Positions 22,237-32,249 of a stretch of DNA of 64,000 nt are shown here, piece after piece; position 1 is the first letter of the stretch, and every line of letters begins with the position of its first letter. Under the pieces are notes generated by a model. The model saw nothing but the letters and a program-made list of their open reading frames with translations. It made no database searches and was not told the origin of the DNA. The translations under genes were made by a program, and so were the position numbers. The DNA is from Azorinus chamasolen (Eukaryota; Mollusca; Bivalvia; Cardiida; Solecurtidae), in contig OY755243.1 of the NCBI GenBank assembly GCA_963576725.1, positions 74,298,106 through 74,362,105 of the forward strand. Reading direction: 5' to 3'.

Positions 22237-22374
22237 TTAAACCCATTCCTACATGTTGACGCCTTTTGATGCCTCTGTAAAAATCGGATTTGGGAAACCA
22301 TTTGGAGCAAATGCTCTATTTATCACAATGGTTTCAGAACTACACAATTATAAAGTGTTCCTTTTATCTAGTTA

Positions 22375-22872
22375 TGTCTCCCCCATTTATGGGAATACAT
22401 ATTGTTTTTGCCAGAGTTGTCTGTCTGTCTGTCCGTCCGTCCGTCCGTCCGTCTGTCCGTCCGTCCGTCCGTCTGTCCGTTCGTTCGTTCGTCCGTCAAC
22501 ATTTTGTTTGTCCGTTGCTTTCTGGGAAAACTATTTGACAGATATTAATGAAACTTCACACAAATGTTTAATACATCAAGATCTGAATCTGAATCAATTC
22601 TGAAGTTCATTTGACCTTTCATTTCAGAGTTATGACCCTTTTACTTAAAAAATAATGCAAATACATGCAAATAGTTTGTCCGCTGTTTTCTGGGAAAACT
22701 ATTTGACAGATATTAATGAAAGTACAAAAATGAGTCATGCAGGAAACACCACATACAGAACAAACACTCGCCCGAACAGCAAATGTACATAAGTAGAAAA
22801 AACAACAAGAGACGCACAAAGACAAAACAAACATACAATAGGAGGAAGATGGAAGTACCGCCTTGGAACGGT

Positions 22873-22913
<41 letters not shown>

Positions 22914-25340
22914 GGGGTTAAACCGGTTTATGGGCGCCCAACCTCACACTTATTCCATCCCCATCCTAAAAGACAAACAGTGTAAATAAACGTATCCCCT
23001 CTCCGACTAATCTACAACAACCGCGTCAGCAAATACAGTGGTAAAGTGCATGCATAACGAAAAACATTTAAGTGAACATACTGTATCCACCTATCGCTAG
23101 TGTACTCAATGATTGAGCTGCAAACAGAGTAACTGTAGAAAAGTAATAAAGGGTACGACAAAAATGAAATAGTACAGATATCCGACGTTCTCCTTCCATT
23201 TCTGGATTTAAGAGGTCGCCTTCATAGAGTACTAAACCTTTCTTGTTGGCGTACATGCAAAGAGGCCAGCGTGAAACTTCACACAAAAATTTAATGCATC
23301 AAGATCTGAAACTGAATTGATTCTGAGGATCATTTGATTTTTCGTTTCAGACTTATGGCCCTTGTCCTTAAAAAATAATGCAAATACATGCAAATAGTTT
23401 TTCCGCTGTTTTCTGGGAAAACTATTTGAGAGATATTAATGAAACTTCACACAAATGTTTAATGCATCAAGATCTGAAGCTGAGTCAATTCTAAGGTTCA
23501 TTGGATTAGTTGTTTCGGAGTTATGGCCCTTGTATTTAAAAAATAATTCAAATACATGCAAATAGTTTGTCCACTGTTTTCTGGGAAAACTATTCGAGAG
23601 ATATTAATGAAACTTCACACAAATGTTTAATGCATCAGGATCTGATCTGAGGATAATTTGATTTTTCGTTTCAGAGTTATGGCCCTTGTCCTTAGAAAAG
23701 AATGCAAATACACGCAAATAGTTTGTCCGCTGTTTTCTGGGAAAACTATTTGAGAAATATTAATGTTTAATGCATCAGATCTGATGCTGAGTCGATTTTG
23801 AGGTTTATTTGATTTGTCATTTCGGAGTTATGGCCCTTTTACTTTAAAAATAATGCAAATATATGCATATAGTTTGTCCGCTGTTTTCTGGGAAAACTGT
23901 TTGACAGATATTAATGAAACTTCATACACATGTTTAATGCATCAAGACCTGAAGCTAAGTCGATTCTGAGGATCATTTTAATTGTTGTTTCGGAGTTATG
24001 GCCCTTGCACTTAAAAAAGTAATGCAAATCTATGCAAATATGAGGATGGCCATAACTTTTTCATTTGAAATGATATTTACTTCAATCTTTTATATGGTTA
24101 AACCTTAATGTGAATTTTCACATATATTGCGGGGGCTTTGATATGTCATTTTATTCTAAAGTCATGGTCCTTGAACTTTGTGTGTTCGTTGCTTTGTTTG
24201 TCGGTCAACGTTTAGGTTGTCTGTTGTTTTCTAGGAAAAGTATTAAAATGATATAAATGAAACTTAACACAAATGTTTAAGCAACAAAATGTGAAGCTGA
24301 GTTTATTTTGAGGTTCATTCAGTTTGTCTTTACAGAGTTATGGCCGTTGCACTTTACAAAAATCTGCAAAAATGAGGATTAGCTGTAACTTTTTTATTTA
24401 ATAAGATATTCACTGCATTTTTTAAAAAAAAATAGTATCACCTTAATATGGAAATCAAGATCTGAAGCACAGATTAGAAAATGTCAACACTTATAAGGCA
24501 TGTTGAATCAGAGAAAGTTTGCAAGTGAGCGTATTATGCGGTACTTTTGTTTGGAGTGTCTCCCCCTGATAATTCTTGAGTTATTGCCCCTGATATGAAC
24601 ACTTAAATTTATACAAACTTTGTGTCGCGCGTATCTCTGAAACCAGTAGGGATAGAGTCAACAAATTTTACAGGAATGTTCCCGAGCATGAGTTGTTGTG
24701 CACATGGGATTTTTTAATTGTCTCCCGCTGTTAATTTTGGAGTTACTGCCCCCGATTCCTTAAAGTTAGACACACTTTACTTAGTGTGGTGCATATCTCT
24801 GAAACCACTAGGGCTAGAGTCACCAAAGTTCACAGGAATGTTGACCAGCATGAGTTCTTGTGCACCTGTTTTTTTTAAATTGTCTCCCCTGATAATTCTT
24901 GAGTTATTGCCCCTGATAGGATAACTTAAAATTAGAGAAACTTTGTGCTGCACGTATCTCTGAAACCAATAAGGATAGAGTCACCAAACTTCAAAAGGAA
25001 TGCTCACCTGCATGAGTTGTTGTGCATCTGGGTTTTGTAATTGTCTCCCCTGATAACTTTGGAATTACTGCCCCATATGACCTAAAATAAGAGACACTTT
25101 ACTTTGTGTTGTGCGTATCTCTGAAACCGCCTGTACTGGAGTTACCAAACTTCACAGGAATATTGACCAGTGTTGTTGTGTACCCTGGGTTTTTGAATTG
25201 TCTCCCCTGACAAAGTTGGAATTATTGCCCCTGATGACTTAAAATTAGACCCTGATAAGTTTGGAGTTACAGACATTACACTTGTGTATTGGAAAGAGAA
25301 TGGGAGGGGGAGACATCTGTTTTTGTGACAAAACAAACCT
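22375..25340 (+). mobile_element. Chimeric tandem-array element
   Basis: The 5' end is TGTCTCCCCCATTTATGGGA followed by a (TCCG/TCTG)n leader at 22421-22500. An array of ~170-bp units follows (TTTTCTGGGAAAACTATTTG, AATGAAACTTCACACAAATG, AGTTATGGCCCTTG) to ~24540, then a different array of ~180-bp units (CAGGAATGTTGACCAGCATG, TCTCTGAAACCACTAGGGCT, GAGTTATTGCCCCTGAT), and the end GAGGGGGAGACATCTGTTTT. The first array type alone forms the element at 39290-40060 and the second alone that at 52083-53593. Non-autonomous and non-coding; the class is uncertain (resembles bivalve elements with internal tandem cores). Confidence 0.7.
22718..23273 (-). mobile_element. Penelope-like 3' fragment inserted in the tandem array
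   Basis: On the minus strand it runs from CACGCTGGCCTCTTTGCATG to CATGACTCATTTTTGTAC and interrupts an array unit between ATTAATG and AAACTTCACAC; GAAA/AAA is present at both sides as a possible short duplication. The insertion defines the element's 3' terminus exactly. It contains an added (GT)n tract at 22874-22911 in place of the usual GACAAAAGTCACC segment. Confidence 0.82.
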
Positions 25341-25528
25341 CTAGTTAATGCTCCTTTTCGGTAGGTTTATTCAAAGAGGCTGGGTCTAAAATAAGATATG
25401 AGGTAATTGGTTAACCCTTTGCCTCATTTATGTTTACGTAAACATAATGCTATCGTGAATAATAATAAGATACTGTTTTATAATTGCACAAGTACATGGA
25501 GACATGAAACAATTCGCCCAAGAAATAC

Positions 25529-25711
25529 AGTAAAACCCCTCTACACCGGACGTTCAATTTAGTATAAATATCGGTCTTGGAAACAGGTGGCAGCTTCATG
25601 CAGGGTGAAAGTCATGCAGAAAGCTCCTAGAGGACAGCATGAAGCAGCCACCTGTCCAAAAGTATCTTAATTATTCTCTACTAGAATTCCTGTTTACAGG
25701 GGTTCTACTAT
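25529..25711. mobile_element. MITE family E copy
   Basis: TAAAACCCCTCTACACCGG at the left and TTACAGGGGTTCTACTA at the right. Inner arms AGGTGGCAGCTTCATGCAGG and GCATGAAGCAGCCACCTG flank GAAAGCTCCTAGAGG. Confidence 0.7.
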
Positions 25712-26179
25712 AGTCTCAACTTGTACCAATGAATAAAATTGCAATTTCAAATCAAGTCTCGAGTTTTAACTGCCTTGTTTTGAATTTGTTATTTTGAAAC
25801 CTCGACAATGACCTTACAATCAAATCAAACAGTCGACCAGGGTCCTACTATGTTCCATACCTTTAGAAGATTGTAATTCGATCAGTAATCAATTATTGGG
25901 AAACCGAAATGACATTTGCTTAGATAATTTATTGCCTTTACTTTTAGTTGTGTCAAACAATTTTGGATCCTGAAGAGACACCAAGTCGTTCGGCGTCTTA
26001 TCAGTATCTAGGCTGCATGGCACTCTGTTAGTAGTTACAAAAGAACTTGAGACAGCAGATACAAAACAAACAGCTACCACAGGCGCCGTCTGATCTGGGT
26101 CTGTTCTGTTTGCAAAGCCATGTAAAGGCGATAATATTGGGTAAAGGAAAAAGGCGGATTAACTGTAAGAATGTCTTGC

Positions 26180-26287
26180 TAAATGGAGCACTGTAAGAGC
26201 AGATAATACATTGTTCACATATCGTTTTAGGAATGCCTGTTCCATCTTGTCCGTCTACATCTAACAAATAATATAACACAGACGAAC
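26180..26287 (-). CDS. Possible exon, gene unassigned
   Basis: The minus strand after a plausible acceptor (TGTCAAGTGCAG) reads in phase 1 G-S-S-V-L-Y-Y-L-L-D-V-D-G-Q-D-G-T-G-I-P, then K-T-I-C-E-Q-C-I-I-C-S-Y-S. The D-V-D-G-Q-D-G and C-x-x-C-x-x-C arrangement looks protein-like and the phase fits the gene A and gene B exons. A possible donor is TTACA|GTGCTC near 26185. It may be a 5' exon of gene B or a chance frame; no family recognised. Confidence 0.35.
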
Positions 26288-26318
26288 CTGCACTTGACAT
26301 ATAAATTAAACAGTTCAT

Positions 26319-26465
26319 TTAACTGTTTCCCTCATATAAACGTGTTTTCGCGCATTTGCAAACAGAGTAGACCCATATCAGACGGCTCCTATAGCCAAAA
26401 TGTCATGTGTTCGTATGCCACTATAAATTATTTCCTACATGAATATTTGTCAGAGAAAGGGTTAA
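26319..26465. mobile_element. MITE family C copy
   Basis: TTAA-bordered, with TTTGCAAACAGAGTAGACCC and ATCAGACGGCTCCTATAG but lacking the second palindrome arm. Fuller copies lie at 38363-38475 and 40504-40751, and a partial copy at 38101-38345. Confidence 0.6.
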
Positions 26466-26703
26466 TACTAGACGTGTGGTTCCCGCTGGGATAATGCACA
26501 GAACACAAGTGATCTAATTTCAAGGCTAATATGTTTATAGGTTTTAGTTTTTCTTCTTATAAAATACATACGTACATGTGTAGGGTAGCAGTTTGTTTCT
26601 GACATAATTATAATGTTTTCGTTATAGTTCACCCTTATCCTACCGAAATAAAAATGTTTACCTAAACTTTGATATGCTTTATTTATCACTTACGTCCGAA
26701 TCC

Positions 26704-26923
26704 TTAACCCATTTGCACCCAGTGGATTCTTCCATGTGTATATATTGGATTAGTCCATGTTTGATCTAAGGGATGCCTGGCCTAATTCTTTTTATTTCGT
26801 TTTGTTTTATATTGAAATTCCTATCAGCAAACAGTGTAGACCCTGATCATAATACGGCGTCTGATTAGAGTCTACACTGTTTACCTATGTGGAAGATGTT
26901 GGATTGTGGAACAAATGGGTTAA
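26704..26923. mobile_element. MITE family D copy 2
   Basis: Opposite orientation to 5894-6122. The ends are TTAACCCATTTGCACCCA and GGAACAAATGGGTTAA, with AGACCCTGATCATAATACGG / CGTCTGATTAGAGTCTACAC inside. Confidence 0.75.
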
Positions 26924-27549
26924 GATGCATTAATCCTTTACACCATGAATATTCATTAAAGAAATGACAACATGAATATTAATTAGATTAATTCTTATAA
27001 TAGTACTACATTTGCCAAGGAATGTTTCGCCATGGCAGAAACTATGGATCCATGTATGTAGTATATCACAAGCAAACAGCGGCCGTCTGATCTGGGTTTA
27101 ATCTGTTTGCAAAGGCGTAGAATGACGTACGTATGGAATAAATGGTTAAAGAAAATAATTGTCACAGTGACAAACAGCTTGTACATTGATAAGACGCAAA
27201 GTAACTCGGCGTCTAATCTGGATCCAAGCTACTCCAAAGTATTGCCAAGTAGCATTTCGCAGGATAAGGAAGAACATCTCACAGGTTCCACATTATGTGA
27301 CTTTATGCTGTGCTGATGAGATAAGGGATACTCTAAACGAGACTTACATGTTAGTTAGAACTGGATTTCAATTGTCCGAGGAACAGTCATAATTACATGA
27401 GAACTCACGTGATATTACGTTGTGATAAAGTAATACTTTAAATGAGATTTATCTGTAAGAAGAACATTTCAACTAATGCGTAGCACATAGTCACTGTTAT
27501 AGTACCACACGCCATCCCATTTACCTGCCTTTCTAACACGGCGTTTAAT

Positions 27550-27730
27550 TAGTACAGTAGAATCTTTATTAATCTACGATGTTTACGTACTGAACATATG
27601 TGTTTAAAAAAACAGGTGGTTACTTAATGAAGAGCGATAAAAATACAGAGAAGCTCCAATAGCAGTGATTTGCATTACTTTCGACATGCATTAAGTTATC
27701 ATCTGTCTTAACGACCCAGCCTTTTCTTTT
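27550..27730. mobile_element. Decayed MITE family E copy
   Basis: Contains ACAGGTGGTTACTTAATG, GAGAAGCTCCAATAGCA and GACATGCATTAAGTTATCA in the family E order; the ends have eroded. Confidence 0.5.
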
Positions 27731-27949
27731 TAATGCTCGCTTAAGAAAAGTTATACGGTACCTCTGTTCACTTCAAAACATGCATCTCTCACTTGAGTCT
27801 GTCGCGGCGAACTTGTGCTTTGGGGAACCGACACCTAACTCCAACTTACAGGTACTCTCCTTCATACAAACGCGTTTTCTCTCATAGATCAGACAACTCA
27901 GAAGAAAGAATCTGGTCAGGGTCTGCTCTGTTTATCTATGAACCTATTT

Positions 27950-29040
27950 ATACCCCGCAAACTTGTTTGAGGGGGTATACTGGAATCAGCCTGTCCGGCG
28001 GTCGGTCAGTTGGTCGGGCGGTCGGTCGGGCGGTCAGGCTGTCCGTCCGCATTTGAACATGGGTAGTTGGTGTCGCGAACTCCTCTTTTAGTTTTAAAGT
28101 TACTGAATTGATATTTAGTATACAAAATAACCACGAATGGAAGATGTGCAAGACGCAATTTCCATGTGTTCACCGATGCCCATTGCAGAATTATCTCCCC
28201 TGAACTTTGACTTTTTTGTCATTTTTGCATGAAACATGAGTAGTTGGTGTCGCGAACTCCTCCTTCAATCTGAAAGTTTTTCAGTTTATATTTGCTAAAC
28301 ATAATAACAACGAATGGTAGATGTACAAGACGTAATTTATATGTGTTTACTGCTGCCCATTGCATAATTATCTCCCCCTGAACTTTGAGGGGTTTTTGTC
28401 ATTTTTGCATGAAACATGAATAGTTGGTGTCGCGAACTCCTCCTTCAATCTGAAAGTTATTCAGTTTATATTTAGTATACATCATAACAACGAATGATAG
28501 ATGTGCAAGACGTAATTTTCATGTGTTTACCGCTGGCGATTGCAGAATTATCTTCCCTGAACATTTAGTATTTTTGTCATTTTGGCTTATAACAAAGGGA
28601 GTTAATGTCGCAAACTCCTCCTTCAGTTTTAAAGTTATTGAATTCATATTTGGGATTGGTAATAGCCACAAATGGTAGATGCGCAAGACACAATTTTCAT
28701 GTGTTTATGGCAGGCCATTGCAGAATTATCTCCTCCTGAACTTTGAATACTTTTTGTCATATTTACATGAAACATTGGGAGTTGTCACAAACTCCTCCTT
28801 CATTTTGAAACTTATTAAATTGATACTTGCCATACATACTAAACACGAATAGTACATGCGCAAGACACAATTTTCCTGTGTTTAAAGGGGCAGCCAGTAC
28901 AGAAATTTCTCCACTTGAACTTTGTTTATTTTTGTCATTTGGGCATGTTACATGGGTAGTTTGTGTCACAAACTTGGATTTGCAGTCAAGGCTGTCGTGC
29001 GGGGGTATTCACCACCTTTAGTGATAGTTGTAGCTTATAT
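27950..29040 (+). mobile_element. Tandem-array element with GGGGGTAT ends
   Basis: The 5' end is TTTGAGGGGGTATACTGGA followed by a CGGTCGG/TCCG leader. There are then about five ~190-bp units (GGTGTCGCGAACTCCTCCTT, ACGAATGGTAGATGTGCAAG, TTGCAGAATTATCTCCCCTG). The 3' end is GGGGGTATTCACCACCTTTA, GTGATAGTT. The element at 34790-35580 has the same two ends but a different tandem core. Non-coding. Confidence 0.75.
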
Positions 29041-29425
29041 CTGACTTAAGTATGTCAATGTCTGCAATATTTGGGCATTGGCTTTCGGACTTCAAACTAA
29101 CCCTTCGGCCTAATAAACAACAGTGCAGAACCAGCGTCTGACATGTCTCTACAGTTTGATAACAACCAAAGCCGATTTTATTATATACGTATCTCACGTG
29201 CTTTATATACAATGACTGAGCTGGTTCTACAATGTTTGTATATTTTTTCGTTTCCGTACTGCAGAACCTATATATAATTTTGTAAGCAGTTTACCCTGGG
29301 TTGATACTGTATAATTTTAGATTAATTTTATGAAAAGCATTGGAAATGAAGTACTCTGTCACTGCAAATTGGCTGTTTTAATTTTCTAATTTCTTGGCAA
29401 ACACCAAAGAAATAAACAGGCCCGG

Positions 29426-29545
29426 GTTATAAAACTCTTGGCTCTGGTATGAGTTCATTCTCGAGCATCTGATTGGCCAGAACGTGAAAAGCTGAAAATC
29501 AACAAATCAAATGCTTGAGAATGAACTCAGTCTAAGATATTGTTT
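29426..29545. mobile_element. MITE family G copy
   Basis: TTATAAAACTCTTGGCTCTG, GAGTTCATTCTCGAGCATC, and the inverted arm ATGCTTGAGAATGAACTCAG. Related copies are at 36348-36500, 39112-39195 and 40248-40375. Confidence 0.6.
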
Positions 29546-29689
29546 AACCTCGGAGCCTCACGGGGAATGTTAACTGTTGGTTATTGCATTCTACTCTGAA
29601 AAATTAGCAGCGTTACATTGTAACAATTAGAAGCGTTACATTGTAACAATTAGAAGCGTTACATTGTAACAATTAGAAGCGTTACATTG

Positions 29690-29800
29690 TTTGATGGTTT
29701 TGCCACTGATAGTTCCAAGGCGGTACTTCGTTTGTCACCCTTACTTTTATGTTTGGCTGGTGTCTTTGTGTCTTTGTTAAACAGAACAGAACAGAACTAT
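29690..29800 (+). repeat. Short Penelope-type 3' fragment
   Basis: GATAGTTCCAAGGCGGTACT followed by TTGTCACCCTTACTTTTATG and CTTTGTGTCTTTGTTAAAC, matching the subfamily 2 UTR at 13733-14200. It is preceded by four tandem copies of a 21-bp unit (AGAAGCGTTACATTGTAACA) at ~29607-29690. Confidence 0.5.
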
Positions 29801-29963
29801 ATACTATATAATATTTCAGACATGATACATGCAGCATGAGATATATAATACATAACAATTATCAGATATATGACCATACGTGGTGATTACAACAGTGTGC
29901 AATAAGAATACTTATCACTCTATATACATATTATTATTATTGTTCCTACTACTTTCTAATAGG

Positions 29964-30213
29964 TTAACCCTTCGCTTGCTGAATTTTAAAATACATGTCT
30001 CCTTCTTTACCCATGCCCTGTTGTATAATTACATATATCTTCACTGTGTACACGTATTTCGCTGTGCAATCACTGCTGTGAAGTGCACTGGTTGCACAAT
30101 CAATTTGTAGATAGTGCAGACCCAGATGAGACAGCTCCTGCAGGAGCTGTCTCATCTGGGTCTTCACTATTTACAGGTACGTATATTGACGCGAATAGCA
30201 AGCGAAGGGTTAA
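29964..30213 (-). mobile_element. piggyBac-like TTAA MITE, family A copy 3
   Basis: Full-length: TTAACCCTTCGCTTGCT at the left and AGCAAGCGAAGGGTTAA at the right. The central palindrome of CAGATGAGACAGCTCCTG with its complement is intact. Confidence 0.9.
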
Positions 30214-30417
30214 GTACATGCAGGGACATTTCGGGAGAAGTCGTTGGGATGGGGCTAAGGGTGGTGATTTGCAAACAATTGACCAAACACTAATAGATGA
30301 TATAAATCACGCACAAATGCTAATGAATAAACTGGCCAGCCAGTTCGTGACCCGCTAGACCGTGTCATGGCTAAATAATCAGGCTAATCGTAGCATTTTA
30401 CTGTAATTGTGTACTTT

Positions 30418-30865
30418 TATGCCCCCCCCCCCCGATCAGATGCCGTGGGGGCGTATTGTTTTGCCCTGTCTGTGTGGTTGTTTGTTTGTGAGCAACTTTA
30501 ACATTGATCATAACTTTTGAGTCAGTACAGATAGAGACTTGATATTTGGCATGCATTTGTATCTCATATAGCCGCACATTTCGAGGGGTAACATGTCAAG
30601 GTCATCCTTCAAGGTCAGAGGTCAAATATATATGTCAAATCACCGACTTTAACATTGGCCATACCGTATGAACCAATAGAGAGTGATTTGATATTTAGCA
30701 TGCATGTGTATCTCATGAAGCTGCACATTTTACAGGGTGACATGTCAAGGTCATCCTTCAGGGTCAAAGGTCAAATTGGACTTGGACATAGTGTTTCACA
30801 AACACATCTTGTTATTAAAAAGACATACAAGCACTATAAAAGCTGCAATATCTGTATATTTCTTT
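30418..30865 (+). mobile_element. Tandem-array element, short copy
   Basis: After a C tract and GATGCCGTGGGGGCGTATTG come two ~170-bp units with TTGATATTTGGCATGCATTT, GTATCTCAT, CATGTCAAGGTCATCCTTCA and AGGTCAAAGGTCAAAT. No coding capacity. Confidence 0.65.
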
Positions 30866-31499
30866 AAAAAAAAAGGTCTTATATTTGTTAATATACGGAC
30901 AATATCAAAACACCTATGAAGGATCTGTCGGATCGAGGTCTACAATGTTTAATTTAGTAGTTCAATATAGTAGAACATATTAGAGAAGCGTTTCAAAATC
31001 ATCTTGTGACTTTGGTTAATTTATATTCATAGCAACTAGATGTATCAATTAAGCACATTAAGAGCTTAACAGTTGGAACCGAATCAATTTGCAGAGATTA
31101 TGTACCCGATCTGATTACAAACTATCATTCGACAGCTGGACGATATAGGTGCATATACATGCAGTATTTATCGTAATATAGGCGTAATGGTAGTTTTGTT
31201 CTTTTACTGTAAGCATACATACGGTATACATTTGTATTGTCCTATTTTATTGACCTGTCAAATCTGAATATTCCTACGTCACTGAAAGGATTCTATTTAG
31301 CTTGGGTAAACCTGTGTTTCAAACGTGTTTCACGAGATTCACAGTAAATGTACAAGTACTCGAATGAGCCAAGTAGGAACGCTTTTATTAGCGGAAACAA
31401 TCGATATCAACCGAAGCTATATATGGCGTGTTCAGCAAGCGTATAATTATTTAAATTTGACAGGTTAATAAAACAGGACAATACTACATACTGACCGTC

Positions 31500-31625
31500 A
31501 ATACACTTGCGACATTCCACCATGACCCGCACGCTCTTCTCGTAGAATAATTTCCACGTGGCCAGGCGGTTGCTTTATGAGCGGATCAGTTTGGACTGTC
31601 GAAAGTGTAAGGATGAACAGTTAGA
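31500..31625. repeat. GC-rich imperfect palindrome, possibly exon or transposon remnant
   Basis: This segment is clearly GC-richer than its surroundings. The two halves are imperfect inverted copies (ACACTTGCGACATTCCA on the plus strand; ACACTTTCGACAGTCCA on the minus strand). Each strand has a short open frame with a related peptide: K-L-F-Y-E-K-S-V-R-V-M-V-E-C-R-K-C-I-D-G on minus, and R-L-L-Y-E-R-I-S-L-D-C-R-K-C-K-D on plus. Function unknown. Confidence 0.5.
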
Positions 31626-31720
31626 ATTACATTCGTAAATGGATAATTGGGAATAAAGATAAATGGATATATGCTCTAATGGTAAGTAGGCCTACGCAAA
31701 AATCATCCTTTGTATAACTT

Positions 31721-31918
31721 TTAACCCATTAACTCATATTGGCGCCTTTTGATATCTCTGTAAAAGTCACTTTCTGAAAGCATTGTGATAAATAGAGCAT
31801 TTGCTCCACAATGGTTTCAAAACTACAGAATTTTAAGAGCTTCTGTTTCTGTAGTAAGTGCTCCTTTTCGGTAGATTTATTCAAAGAGGTTGGGTCTAAA
31901 TACTCCTGTTAGGCTATT
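31721..31918. mobile_element. MITE family B copy, right-truncated
   Basis: TTAACCCATTAACTCATATT, GATAAATAGAGCATTTGCTC and TTCGGTAGATTTATTCAAAG in the usual order; one palindrome arm and the right terminus are missing. Confidence 0.65.
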
Positions 31919-32249
31919 GTCTGTCATTTATTTTCCATTGTACTTGTATATGATCAGACAGTTTTTGTATTCGATGAATTACATAGTATCGTACAGTTTG
32001 GGACCAGATCAGATGATTAGCGACTGCATGTAAACTGGTTCCCAGCTGCTTGTAATATTTACTGATGTAGGCGAGCTCAGACAGTCCGTGACCAAGTCAG
32101 ACCTAATAATTGACGGAATATCGTGGTAACGGCTATCTGGTATGCAGCATTTCTATAAATAAAAGAAACAATCAGCTGGCATGGTTCCCAATATTGGTGC
32201 ACGCTTACCGAAACTAAATATAAGTATGCACTTTGGGAACATTAGTATA

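Larger units (their letters stand above)
22237..25416. mobile_element. MITE family B split by a 3-kb tandem-array element
   Basis: The left half of family B (AAACCATTTGGAGCAAATGC to CCTTTTATCTAGTTA) ends at ~22374 and the right half resumes at ~25341 with CTAGTTAATGCTCCTTTTCG, ending in GGTTAACC at ~25416. CTAGTTA occurs at both junctions and could be a target duplication, although the second copy of the inserted element (52083-53593) also ends CCTCTAGTTA. Confidence 0.65.

Noticed and set aside
25889..26080. Minus-strand open frame of 63 residues
   Set aside because: It contains a MITE fragment (AAGACGCCGAACGACTTGG) shared with 27190 and 41035, and has no splice context.
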